A stretch of DNA of 64,000 nt, from assembly GCA_934045905.1 (NCBI GenBank), contig OW203773.1:15115246-15179245 (forward strand), read 5' to 3'. The stretch's first letter is position 1. Each line of letters begins with the position of its first letter. Origin of the DNA: Leuctra nigra (Eukaryota > Arthropoda > Insecta > Plecoptera > Leuctridae). Positions 23,200 through 34,200 of the stretch are shown one piece after another. The position numbers were made by a program, and so were the translations under genes. The notes beneath the pieces were generated by a model that was not told the DNA's origin, did no database searches, and saw only the letters and a program-made list of their open reading frames with translations.

Positions 23200-23265
23200 A
23201 CCAGTAGCTAGCTAACATTCAAAGAATGTCATTGGTTGTTGCAATGGCAATATTATTATAATATT
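23200..23265. repeat. Fragment of the 59505-type MITE
   Basis: AGTAGCTAGCTAACATTC, then GAATGTCATTGGTTGTTGCA and ATGGCAATA match the middle of the MITE at 59505-59649. No termini. Confidence 0.45.
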
Positions 23266-23360
23266 AATGCTCTGTACATTTTGTTTACACTAATAATCAA
23301 GTCAACTACAAACTCCCAATCAAACACTTCCCTTATGTATACATTTTCACACGGTTTTCA

Positions 23361-23382
23361 CCCCCCCCCCCCCCCCCCCCCC
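23361..23382. repeat. C22 homopolymer
   Basis: Uninterrupted run of 22 C. A run of 25 G follows at 23476-23500, so the two could pair across about 95 bases. Confidence 0.95.
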
Positions 23383-23475
23383 TTCAGTCAACCCGCATAT
23401 GAATATTCTCAATACATTTCCCTTGCCTAATGATTTTCATTCGATTTGCGAATATTGATGCGGAAGGGTTGGGAA

Positions 23476-23500
23476 GGGGGGGGGGGGGGGGGGGGGGGGG
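23476..23500. repeat. G25 homopolymer
   Basis: Uninterrupted run of 25 G; longest of at least eight G or C runs of 13 or more bases in the window. Confidence 0.95.
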
Positions 23501-24300
23501 ATGCGGGTCTGATATTATGTACCTGGGTCTGAAAAGGGTCGATATTATTTTATTTGATTGATGAATAGTATATTATTTTCTATAGGATTATTATTGGGGA
23601 TGAGAAAATAAAGGGAGAATAAAATTCAGTTAGAACATGATAAAATCATTTAAATTCTAAAATCAAAGATATGGCAATTGTTATGATCCCTTATGCCATG
23701 TAATTTCCAAGTTACCTATCTATATTTCCTAGCTATACTAATAAGTAACATTCTGGCATAGGTACATTTGCTTGGAGTGTTGTGTGCTTTTTTGACACAA
23801 CATTAGATACATGCCAGATAATAAAAAATAAAATATTAATTAATCTATTTTGGTCCATGTTTTAGAAACTGTTTAAGAAAAAATGCGATACAAATAGCAG
23901 CTGACAGCAGCTGTTTTAGATTTACTCTTTTGCCAACTAGTTTTTATAATTAATTTGATTAACAGTCGAGCAATGACTAATGGTTGATTGTAGAACAGGA
24001 AGCGGTACCAACAAACAAAACGAAACAATATTGTGTTAGAAGGTTTTGAAATGAACTCTTAATTGTAACACTTATAGCGTTTTCCTCTGGCATGCACTGA
24101 ATGAGAGCAAAGAATTGCTCTGTGACGTCATGCTCTGCACTAGTGCGGCAAAAAAAGCAACCCCAGTGGAAAACAAGTATATTTCCAGTTTTAACATAAC
24201 CTAAAAATAGCAATGAATTTCATAGAATTCGTTTTAGATCATCCATTGTAGGTCAATTAATCTATCACTAATAAATACCAACTGCAATGTGAAAAGATTT

Positions 24301-24374
24301 TCCTCGAGTGGGACTCGAACCCACGACCTTCCGATATCCAGTCAGATGCTCTACCAGCTGAGCTATCGCCTATC
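24301..24374 (-). tRNA. tRNA-like sequence (SINE head or tRNA pseudogene)
   Basis: On the reverse strand: A box TAGCTCAGCTGGTAGAGC, B box GGTTCGAGTCC, perfect T arm GTGGG/CCCAC and anticodon stem TCTGA/TCGGA. The loop CTGGATA gives anticodon GGA, but there is no long variable arm as a real tRNA-Ser would have, and the acceptor stem has about three mismatches. Best read as a tRNA pseudogene or the head of a SINE. Confidence 0.55.
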
Positions 24375-25285
24375 GAGGCAGTTCACAGTGCAGCGGCTGT
24401 GTTCCAATATAAGCTGCTTTAGCAACTTACCGATTTTGAAGATAGGGTCAGAAGACCGTGAATTTCATCCACGTTTGACAACTGACTAACTTCATTCGAC
24501 TTGGTATTCTCATAAGCAGATGAGCAGAAGCAGTTATTTGAAGATTCAAATAGGTTATAAACAGCAACTAATTTTCAAGCGTCCATCTTGGAATATTCGA
24601 GTGCAATGGCTTGCACTGAGAATTTTCTCAGTGCTAAAAATGTGCCCTCATAGCGTGCAAGTTTGCCAGTGGAAAACGAAAAAACCACTCCAGTGCACAC
24701 TGGATTTCCCAGTGGAAAACGACACCCGCTCTCAGTGCAACCCATTGCAGCACCAGGGCGGCCAGTGGAAAACGCTATTAGAGTGAGGGCTGTTAGCACA
24801 TAAAATTGGCAGAATAGTGCAAAATGTGATAAGAATTTTTACTTTGGTTGACTTATAGAAAATGTTCCGCTCTTTCATAATTTTAACCCTACAATTTTAT
24901 TTTAAATAGTTTGTTTAACCCTCAAAGTGTTAATTTCGTGACCCATCGGTTTTTAATATGAACCTACAATCAACTGCGGTTCACGGACAGTTCTCCACCA
25001 GCGTTATCACTCGTTTTCATCTGTCAAACGGATTGAGATCGGAATTCCCAGATAAGTGGTCAACTTGCATCGGTGCGATCTCTTACGCTAACACCTGCGC
25101 TGCAACTACAGCGTGTGCATCAAGTACAACACTGAATTGTAAATAATATGACTGATTGATCCCAAACCTCTCGAATTATCTCCCCTATTATCTCGAAATT
25201 ACTTATTTGGACTATGGTTGGTTTGTAAGATAAAAATCAATTTATAATTGTATCAATAATTATCGTTTTATTTCCATAATGTTTA

Positions 25286-25738
25286 CAATAGGCCAAATGT
25301 ATATGTATCTTGTATTTTAAATAGGCCCCTTTCTAAAGTATTTTGTATCTTTTTTGAAGATATAAAATACAAGATACATTTAACGCGTCTAGAATTTCAA
25401 ATAGAGCAGACAAGCATCAGATAGAGCAGTGTAGGCAGACACGTTGAATAGTTGAATAGATCAAGAACATCTTAAGAACGTAATTTAATTCCTTACAAAG
25501 AGATCAATTTAAATTTAAATGTAGAAAGTAAGTCCCTACAGTTTTCACTTTTGGATGATACGTATAATAAGAAATTAAAAAGTTATCTTTAAATGTATCG
25601 GTTTGAAGTATTTAAAGATACTATATTTATCTTGAATTTTAAATTAAATACATCTCTAAAATGTATCTTAAGGTATCTTGTATATTAGATACCCAAATTA
25701 AAAGTATCGGTATCTTGTGTTCCAAGTAGGTAACATTG
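25286..25738. repeat. GTATCTTGTATTT-rich repeat, possible hAT-like remnant
   Basis: GTATCTTGTATTTTAAATA, AAAATACAAGATACATTTAA and TCGGTATCTTGTGTTCCAAG recur in both orientations over 450 bp. Ends CAATAG/CATTG are weak and no target duplication is seen. Confidence 0.4.
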
Positions 25739-26689
25739 AAACCGAGTATTTTGCCCATGTCTGTGTATATACATAACATGCTACATAATTTTGTTATCGC
25801 GTAAAATGTGTTAAACGAAGACTTGATTTTAGAGTTTCAGAAAGCCGATACAATAAAAAATCTTAAAAACATCTCAAGTATCGAGTGACAAGTGGTTCTG
25901 TTGACAGTTGATAGCTACTCTACCCTTCATCGAGTGCATCGCCAGGTATAGGGTGTGCTAGGGGAAATGCAGAATAATGTGATAATTTATTATGATGTTT
26001 TGAAGGGTAAATACCTCATATTAATAAACAAATTGAAATAATAATATTCATTGATGAAACTTACATGCAACTAAATAAATAACAAACGTATCATTTTGAT
26101 AAAACAACAGTCAAATAACTAATAATACCCAATAAAAAAATGTACAATCAACTCAATAAATTTGATGTAATATTGGTAATTTTACAACAGTCTCATTTTG
26201 AGAAAACAACATTTCTAATCTCGTGTAGTCGGGGTCAGGGTCGTGAGAAACAAACGAGCGCGGATTTTTAAACTGAACCGTGAAAAATCAGATGTGTTCT
26301 AAGAGTTATTAATCCATAATTTGCTTCGTGTATAATAATGATACGATAACAATTTTAGATTCAGATTCAATTTTTTACACATTTTTATTTTGACAAGAAA
26401 TTCGAATTAGGTAATTTCAATTATTTTGTTCAAGAATTTATAACAGTAATAGTACAACATTTGTTAACTTAATTTTACTTGGCTGCCATAAGATACCATG
26501 GAGGAAACAACTCAAATTATCTCAGAAACTAGACACGAGAAGTAATATTTGGCATGAATATCAATAAGTAGACAACCATAATTAAAAATTTTAAAGTCAA
26601 TTTCCTTGATTTTGTGTTGCACACTTTTGTACATCATTGTAATCATAAACTAAAATGAAAAATAATCATTATTACTGTTTATTAAAGGC

Positions 26690-27020
26690 TATATTTCAAA
26701 ATAACAACGTATTTGTTGGTACAACACACTATTTTCACACATTTCAGGAAGTGTACCGTTTCATTCATAAATTTGAAATTGAAAATTGAGATTTTGGCGG
26801 AAAAACAACATTTCCTAACGAGTGACGTCATTTTTATCAACCAACAATGATGTTGCCATGGTTACAATAAAATATGCCATCACTTATTATTAGGAAATGC
26901 TGGGAATTCTATTTTCCCGCCAAAATGTCAAGTGAATTTAAATACCATATTTTAAAATTACGAATGAAAATTTACACTCTTGAGTTTGAAAATAGGGTCT
27001 TCAACATTTATGTTTTTATT
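26690..27020. repeat. Palindromic CCCGCCAAAATGT element
   Basis: Straddles the inner end of the left giant arm. The two halves are diverged inverted copies about a GTTGCCATGGTTAC centre, with GGCGGAAAAACAACA on one side and TTTTCCCGCCAAAATGTC on the other. Same family as 29686-30074. Confidence 0.6.
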
Positions 27021-27186
27021 GTGAAAAATTGTACTTTAACCGAATTAAAAAACTTTTGCATAGTATTTCCTATTGCTTGATTGAAAGTTTGAAAGTGTGT
27101 AGAGAAAACTAAACTAATATAGAAAATGGACCTCCGCCTACTACCTCTGAGATACAGATATCTAGGGATGGAGCGAACTTGGATTT

Positions 27187-27415
27187 TGATATCGACTATC
27201 GATATCATTTATATATCGATATATATCGATATATCGATATCGCGATATATCGATATATTGAAATATTGAAATATCGATATATCGATATATTGAGTATCGA
27301 TATATCGATATATCGATATATTGAAATATTGAAATATCGAAATATTGAAATATCGAAATATCGAAATATCGAAATATTGAAATATCGATATATTGAAATA
27401 TTGATATATTGAAGC
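27187..27415. repeat. ATCGATAT / GAAATATTGAAATATCG simple-repeat array
   Basis: About 230 bp of alternating ATCGATAT and TGAAATAT/TCGAAATAT units, open in several frames on both strands but with no protein meaning. An inverted piece lies at 27690-27745. Confidence 0.9.
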
Positions 27416-29117
27416 CTTACCGGACGATACAACTATGTTCTTAATTGAAGTTTATACTTCTATGACAAAATAATTCATGTTTGCAGTGCAGCGTTTACCA
27501 GATTTATGGACAATTTCTCAGATTATTCACATTTCTTTCTTATCTGGCCGGTGACCCTATATCTTGGAATAGCTGTGTTATTTCTATTTACATTTTCTTT
27601 TGAAATTCCTAGAAGTTTTAGGAGCAATTTAAGGCATTTATGCGATCCTATATCAATAATTCCATACCTACATCGTAATATAATACTTCCATATCAATAT
27701 TTCGATATTTCGACACATCGATATTTCAATATTTCAATATTTCAAACATCACTGTTGGTTGATAAAAATGACGTCACTCGTTAGGAAATGTTGTTTTTCC
27801 GCCAAAATCTCAATTTTCAATTTCAAATTTATGAATGAAACGGTACACTTCCTGAAATGTGTGAAAATAGTGTGTTGTACCAACAAATACGTTGTTATTT
27901 TGAAATATAGCCTTTAATAAACAGTAATAATGATTATTTTTCATTTTAGTTTATGATTACAATGATGTACAAAAGTGTGCAACACAAAATCAAGGAAATT
28001 GACTTTAAAATTTTTAATTATGGTTGTCTACTTATTGATATTCATGCCAAATATTACTTCTCGTGTCTAGTTTCTGAGATAATTTGAGTTGTTTCCTCCA
28101 TGGTATCTTATGGCAGCCAAGTAAAATTAAGTTAACAAATGTTGTACTATTACTGTTATAAATTCTTGAACAAAATAATTGAAATTACCTAATTCGAATT
28201 TCTTGTCAAAATAAAAATGTGTAAAAAATTGAATTTGAATCTAAAATTGTTATCGTATCATTATTATACACGAAGCAAATTATGGATTAATAACTCTTAG
28301 AACACATCTGATTTTTCACGGTTCAGTTTAAAAATCCGCGCTCGTTTGTTTCTCACGACCCTGACCCCGACTACACGAGATTAGAAATGTTGTTTTCTCA
28401 AAATGAGACTGTTGTAAAATTACCAATATTACATCAAATTTATTGAGTTGATTGTACATTTTTTTATTGGGTATTATTAGTTATTTGACTGTTGTTTTAT
28501 CAAAAGGATACGTTTGTTATTTATTTAGTTGCATGTAAGTTTCATCAATGAATATTATTATTTCAATTTGTTTATTAAAATGAGGTATTTACCCTTCAAA
28601 ACATCATAATAAATTATCACATTATTCTGCATTTCCCCTAGCACACCCTATACCTGGCGATGCACTCGATGAAGGGTAGAGTAGCTATCACCTGTCAACG
28701 GAACCACTTGTCACTCGATACTTGAGATTGCATCGAAGATAACGCGGTATACCTGGTGGAGAAGTGTCCGGATACCAATCAACTGCAACCTTAATGCACA
28801 ATTCCCTGAAAATGACGGTCATTTTATAGCTTAAACCCGTCGATATATCTAATTTCTTGAATAAGTACTAATTTTTTATCGTATCTTCATGACCATGGTG
28901 TTATATACTGGTTATAACACCATGTTCATGACACATCGATTATTATGCAATCACAATAAATTGTCAAAGTTTTATATTTCCACTGAAATACTTTTTTTCA
29001 CTTTAGACAGCCAATATTTTGATGATTTCGACATTATGACAGAGCGGACAATTTCCTATTAGACATGCCACAGAAATTCTTATCACATTTTGCACTATTT
29101 TTCCCACTTTGATATGT

Positions 29118-29178
29118 TTAATTCGTTCGTCGCCAGGCGTCATTAACGGAGTTTCAGAACAGTGCGATGTTAAACAAA
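29118..29178 (+). mobile_element. SINE 3' end fragment
   Basis: CGTCGCCAGGCGTCATTAAC followed by CAGAACAGTGCGATGTTAAA. Confidence 0.5.
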
Positions 29179-29685
29179 TAAAGAGGTTCGAAATTATTAC
29201 ATAAGACATCTCAATAATGCCTTTTGATCAAAATCCTCTGATTGGTTAAGAAAAATTACCGTTGGTCATTACAAGTTACATTGATTTCTTGAAACCAAAA
29301 TTTTATAGTCTTTTACAGTTTTCAGAAAAATTGGTAAAGAACAAATGAGAGTTTGCTATTTTAAGCTTTTCGAAATTGTATATCGATAATCGATAATGGA
29401 AATGCACGGCACATTAATTACTTGAAAATAATTGGATTTCAGTTCATTGGGTCATGCATTGCGACTCAACACGTTACACATATATAGCTTGTTTCTATCT
29501 GTGCATAAGAGGTAGATGGCCCGATGTCCGTTTTCTCGATTTTACTTTGCACACTTTTGGAATCATGCAATCAAGCTCTATCAATTGCCATTCGACTGAT
29601 GCGAACAAATATAGCTTGAAGTATTACACTAAGACTCACGTCTCCTTTACAAAAATGATTGAATAAAGACAGAATAGTGAATATG

Positions 29686-30074
29686 CATGCAAATAAGTTT
29701 TTTAATGGTGTTAAAATATTTTTTTCCCAAATTAACAACATATTTGTGGGTAAAACACACTATTTTCACTCTCAAAAGTGTAAATTCCATTAATGAATGT
29801 GGAATTTAAATTCAGTTCACATTTTGGCCGAAGAAACGATATCCTGTCGAATGATGTCATATTTTATGTTACCATGGCAACATCATTGTTGGTTGTTGTT
29901 GGTTGATAAAATGACATCATTTGCCAGCAATACCGTTTTCCCGCCAAAATGTCCACTGATTTAAAATTTCTTATTAATGAATGAAAATGTATATACTTTT
30001 GATTGTGAAATAGTGTATTTTACCAACAAATGTGTTTTTATTTTGAAATATATTTTTTAATAAGTTTATGCATG
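29686..30074. repeat. Palindromic CCCGCCAAAATGT element, second copy
   Basis: Begins CATGCAAATAAGTTTTTTAA and ends TTAATAAGTTTATGCATG. Halves are inverted copies about ACCATGGCAACATCATTGTT. Diverged pieces of the same family are near 43690-43760 and 48365-48400. Confidence 0.7.
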
Positions 30075-30307
30075 TTCCTTATTACTGGTTTTAGAGCTCA
30101 CCTCAAGAATGGACATCGGGTAATCTCTGTTGTACTATACACATTTACAAAACTTGTTTTTTGAATATAAGTCGCCAATTTGATGAACCTACTTTTTTTT
30201 TTTCACAAAAATAACACATACAAATACAATTAATCACAAAAATTAGTCGCGGCCACAAAGCCCTATTGGGGCTTGAATGTGGCAAATAATACATATATAA
30301 TTAAGGT

Positions 30308-30671
30308 GCTGCAAGCGCGAGCGATTTTGCTGCTTTTTGTAGACACTTTTTGCGATACGATTGGAGACGAAACGGGTAGACCAAATTATTTGAAATTTTA
30401 ATCGTGATTAGATAAAAGACAAACTTAGGGTTATCCCTTGGTACATTTTTAATTTTTTGTTTCATTAATTAGTAATAATTAGTGGATTTTTTGTGAAAAA
30501 TTAGCTATTTTCTCGTCTCCCTGGGCGCCGTATAAAATTAAATTTCAAAAATGTGCCAAGGGATAACCCTAAGTTTGTCTTTTATCTAATCATGATTAAA
30601 ATTTGAGATTAATTGGTTTACGGGTTTGTTCTCCAATCGTATCGCAAATTTCATCGTTTTGCGCGGTTTTG
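30308..30671. repeat. Inverted-repeat element with GCAAGCGCGAGCGATTTTGC end
   Basis: Arms share TTGCGATACGATTGGAGA, TAGATAAAAGACAAACTTAG and GGTTATCCCTTGG, inverted. Half copies lie at about 42900-43050 (reverse) and 33440-33630. Confidence 0.75.
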
Positions 30672-31201
30672 TTGAATAACCGGCGCCTAATTAACGATGC
30701 AATAAGCAAAAATGAAAAAGGGCTACTAATATACAATCAGACTGATCATGTGAACATCCTGTAAAAGTTACACTCACTTATGGAACAATTTTTCTCTCTC
30801 AATTTTCTAAAACGGCCGAGCGCTAGTATCACCTTAACACATTGAATACATTTTAGGTACATGAATACATAAATACTACAACAAATATAAATAATATGCA
30901 CAAAGAGAGAAGGTGACAGATGGCAACAAAGTAGTGCAACAACAACAACAACAAAATTCTCAGTAATCAGTTCAGTTGCATTCTCTGTAATGCAACTCTA
31001 ATAGCTGAACATAATGCATTGATAGCGGTACTCTCAAAATACTAACTAATTGGCTTTTAATTTGATAACGATAGATCAATAATTCGAACCATTAGTTTTT
31101 TCGTGCAGATGTTTTGTCCGATATGCCTATCAGTGCTTAAAGCTCTAGAGGGGCGCACCGTTGTGTTAAATTACTTATAAAGCTCATTGAAAAGTAGAAA
31201 A

Positions 31202-31246
31202 ATGTGTTTGGAGGTGATGAAATTTGTGTTTGGATTTCTAATAACG
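31202..31246 (+). CDS. Tetraspanin exon 1 (start codon)
   Basis: Encodes MCLEVMKFVFGFLIT and ends at GTAAGT (31247). I found it by reading back from exon 2, which begins in mid-TM1. The join gives a continuous hydrophobic helix, phase matches, and total length becomes typical. It is short, so confidence is lower than for the other exons. A Helitron-like element begins 23 bases after the donor. Confidence 0.7.
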
Positions 31247-34200
31247 GTAAGTTGTTTTACATTGTTTTATTGAGCGAGCGTAGCGAGCGTCTCCATTCTG
31301 CACTTTTGGACACTTTCTCTGTTTTTTTTGTTTTTTTTTGTTTGTGTGTTTGGACCGACGGCACAGGCCACAATTTTCTTTCGATCGAGCTGAAATTTTG
31401 CACACATACTAATATCATTCTAACTTAATCGTGTATAGTTTTTGAGAGCTGTCATTTGATTGGTTCAAGAATAAAAATATCTCCCGATTGGTCGAAAATC
31501 GAAATGTTCCGATTAAGTTCATATTTTGCATGGACATTAAGACTACCATTTTATATTATTTTACAAGTTTTCAGCCCAATCATTAGATAACTTATGCACA
31601 AATTGACATTTTCAATGTTTGGAACTGTCATGATGGTATGTATCGGGAAATTCCACCGCTTTCTGGATTGTTTTATTAATTATGTACCAAAGTGTATAGA
31701 TAGCTATTCTGAGTTTCAATGAAAAACATATACTTGTTGACTGTGTGGAATATAATACAATTCATAAGGGATGTATATTATGTATAAGTATGCCTTAATT
31801 TTTTTTTCTTTAATATTGATCGTGTTTCACAGTTATGTTAGAAGCAACGTTTTGACTAGATAGTATATCAGTATATCACATTATATCAGCCCAATCGGTA
31901 AAAAATTTACATACTTATTTCTACTTTAAGTGTTTTGAATATTTGTTCACAGAGATTGATGGAGAAACAGCTATCAAATTTATGGCACATTGTCCTGTTA
32001 TTAAATGTTTCCAGAACGTTTATGGAAAGTTGCTATAAAAATCATGTAACGATGTATCGTTAGTTACCTTTGATTGAAAGGACCGTGCTCGATTGGCGAT
32101 GTTGCTCGTGTCGGTGCTCGCTCATCAACGCGTTACACAGAGCGTTTTCCTAGTATTAATTATCATAATATACAATGGTCTGCCATACAACCATGTCAAC
32201 TCTATATCTTCTTTCATACTTTAAAGTCTACTAGCGCTTATAATTGTCAACCCTAAATTAAGCCACTAATTATATTTGATGAAACATTAATATTTTACAT
32301 TATTTAATTGTATTTATTTAATTAATTGTGAAAAGTGTTTAATAAATTGCTCATTTTGAAATTCTTAACAGTATGACACGAATCTATTTTTGTTGCTTTT
32401 TACTTAACAAAGTCACATGAAACAACGGCCATCAAGCCAATATTTTCATAGTTTAGTACAGTTCGTTTGCAAATTGATTTCTAGCTAGATCAGTTTCTTG
32501 GCTTCACCTGAAAATTGATTTATAATTATGCTATACTTCGCTTTACTTTTTGATAATCTGAGCGAGAATCTATGGTCAAGGTCATCCATGCATTTCAAAT
32601 GCTCGCTCATCAACGCGTTTCCTTAGCGTTTTCACATCAGTTATTTACCAACCACGAACATACAGATGAACTGACAAATTATAAAAAATTAGGTCCATGA
32701 TAACGCGCTTCCTGTTTATTTTACTTTGTACCGTGACCGATGTCAAAAAGTTGACCTAAGAGTTGATAAGGACAATCATCTTGACCTCATAAAGCAAATA
32801 TTTATGAACGAAAACATTCGAAAACTTCAAATATAATTTCGATTGATATTTATTATTAAGATGGCTTTGTAGTGAGCGTGGCCTTGACTAGTTTTTTAAT
32901 CGATTGTTATCAATATCTTTTACCAATGTAATTGATACCAAATTAAGGCTTTGTACGAGTATTCAGAACAATTCAATGAAAATAATTTCATAGCTTGGAA
33001 TAAGTTATTAGATTTATTTTGTTTAACAGATGTTTAGTGCCGTAATTTTACTAATTTTCGGGCACTAAACGTCTGTAGGACAAAGTAAATCTAATAAACC
33101 ATTCAAGCTTAGAATTATTTTCATTGAACTGTTCTGAATACTCATACAAAGCCTTATTTTGGTAACAATTACATTGGTAAAAGATATTGATAAAAATCGA
33201 TTAAAAAACTCTTCAAGGTCAAACTCACTACCCAGCCGTCTTAAATGCACTTCCGGGTTCGATCCGTGTTACCCTTCTTCTTGACCGAGTATTTTGTGGT
33301 TTTAACAAGTCGAGAGGCAATGCTGGGAAAGTATCTACTAATAGGACACAACCCCATCACCTTCTTCCCACAATAACTGCTCAAGTTACCTCATTCTAAA
33401 ACACAATTTTAAATCAGGGACCGAAATAGTGATAATTTAGGTAGGTATTGGTATTGTGGTATTGCGTTTTGCCACCAAAAATTAATTAATTATTACAATC
33501 TAACTAAACAAAAAATGAAATATGTAGCTACCTCTAAGTTTGTCTGTTACATAATCATGATTAAACTTTCAAATCATATCATCAACCCATTTCGTCTGCA
33601 ATCGCCAATCGTATCCAAAAAATTGTCAGATCGACTTACTTGAAATTTTGGTGACTTATTGAGCGAGCGAAGCGAGCGTCTCCTTTTGGCTCTTTTGGCA
33701 CGGATCTCTGTTTTTTTTTGTTTTTTTTTTTGTTTGTCTGTCGTCTGCTCGTATACAGGTCGCACCGTTTATTCGATCGAGCTGAAATTTTGCACACATG
33801 TCCAGACCAAATATGAGATTTGCAGACCCTAATTTTTTTGAAATCCCCTGATTGGTTCAAATTTAAAAAAATTTATCTTTCGATTGGTTAGTCCAATCAT
33901 TTTGAAATTTAGTAAAGTCATTGCAACCAACATTTTAACCAACATTTTAAGTTAAAAAGAGCATTGATAAGGAAATAGTAATTAGGGACATCCAAGAACT
34001 AGTATTGACAACAAAGAGAGCTGTAAAGAACCCTGGAGTGCGAGTGGTGATATGTGGCCTGCAGACGACCGAAGGAGTGATCATGAACGAGGAGCTGAAG
34101 AGGACTGCCGAAGCTCATAGTGCAGAATTTCTGGATGTTCCCTATATACCAGGATATAGGAGCAACAGATGGGAGTGGGAAGCAAAGACTGGGAGAGAGC

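Larger units (their letters stand above)
21912..24295. other. Gene-free AT-rich stretch
   Basis: Apart from the MITE fragment near 23230 and the C22/G25 runs I see no gene or RNA. Confidence 0.45.
25871..28728. mobile_element. 2.86-kb giant inverted repeat (arms ~980 bp)
   Basis: Left arm 25871-26852 and right arm 27748-28728 are near-identical inverted copies (mismatches are rare in the stretches I compared, for example one in about 55). The spacer 26853-27747 holds a smaller palindromic element and an ATCGATAT array. No target duplication or coding sequence is evident. It could be a fold-back element or an inverted segmental duplication. Confidence 0.85.

Noticed and set aside
24301..24374. 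Functional tRNA-Ser (anticodon GGA)
   Set aside because: No long variable arm and a poorly paired acceptor stem. Kept only as tRNA-like.
27179..27432. Tyr/Ile/Asp-rich ORFs on both strands
   Set aside because: Simple translation of an ATCGATAT array in overlapping frames.
33636..33860. Reverse-strand Lys/Gln-rich ORFs
   Set aside because: They fall in the A-rich tract of the Helitron-like family and recur in other copies as repeat translation (for example 54720-54962).
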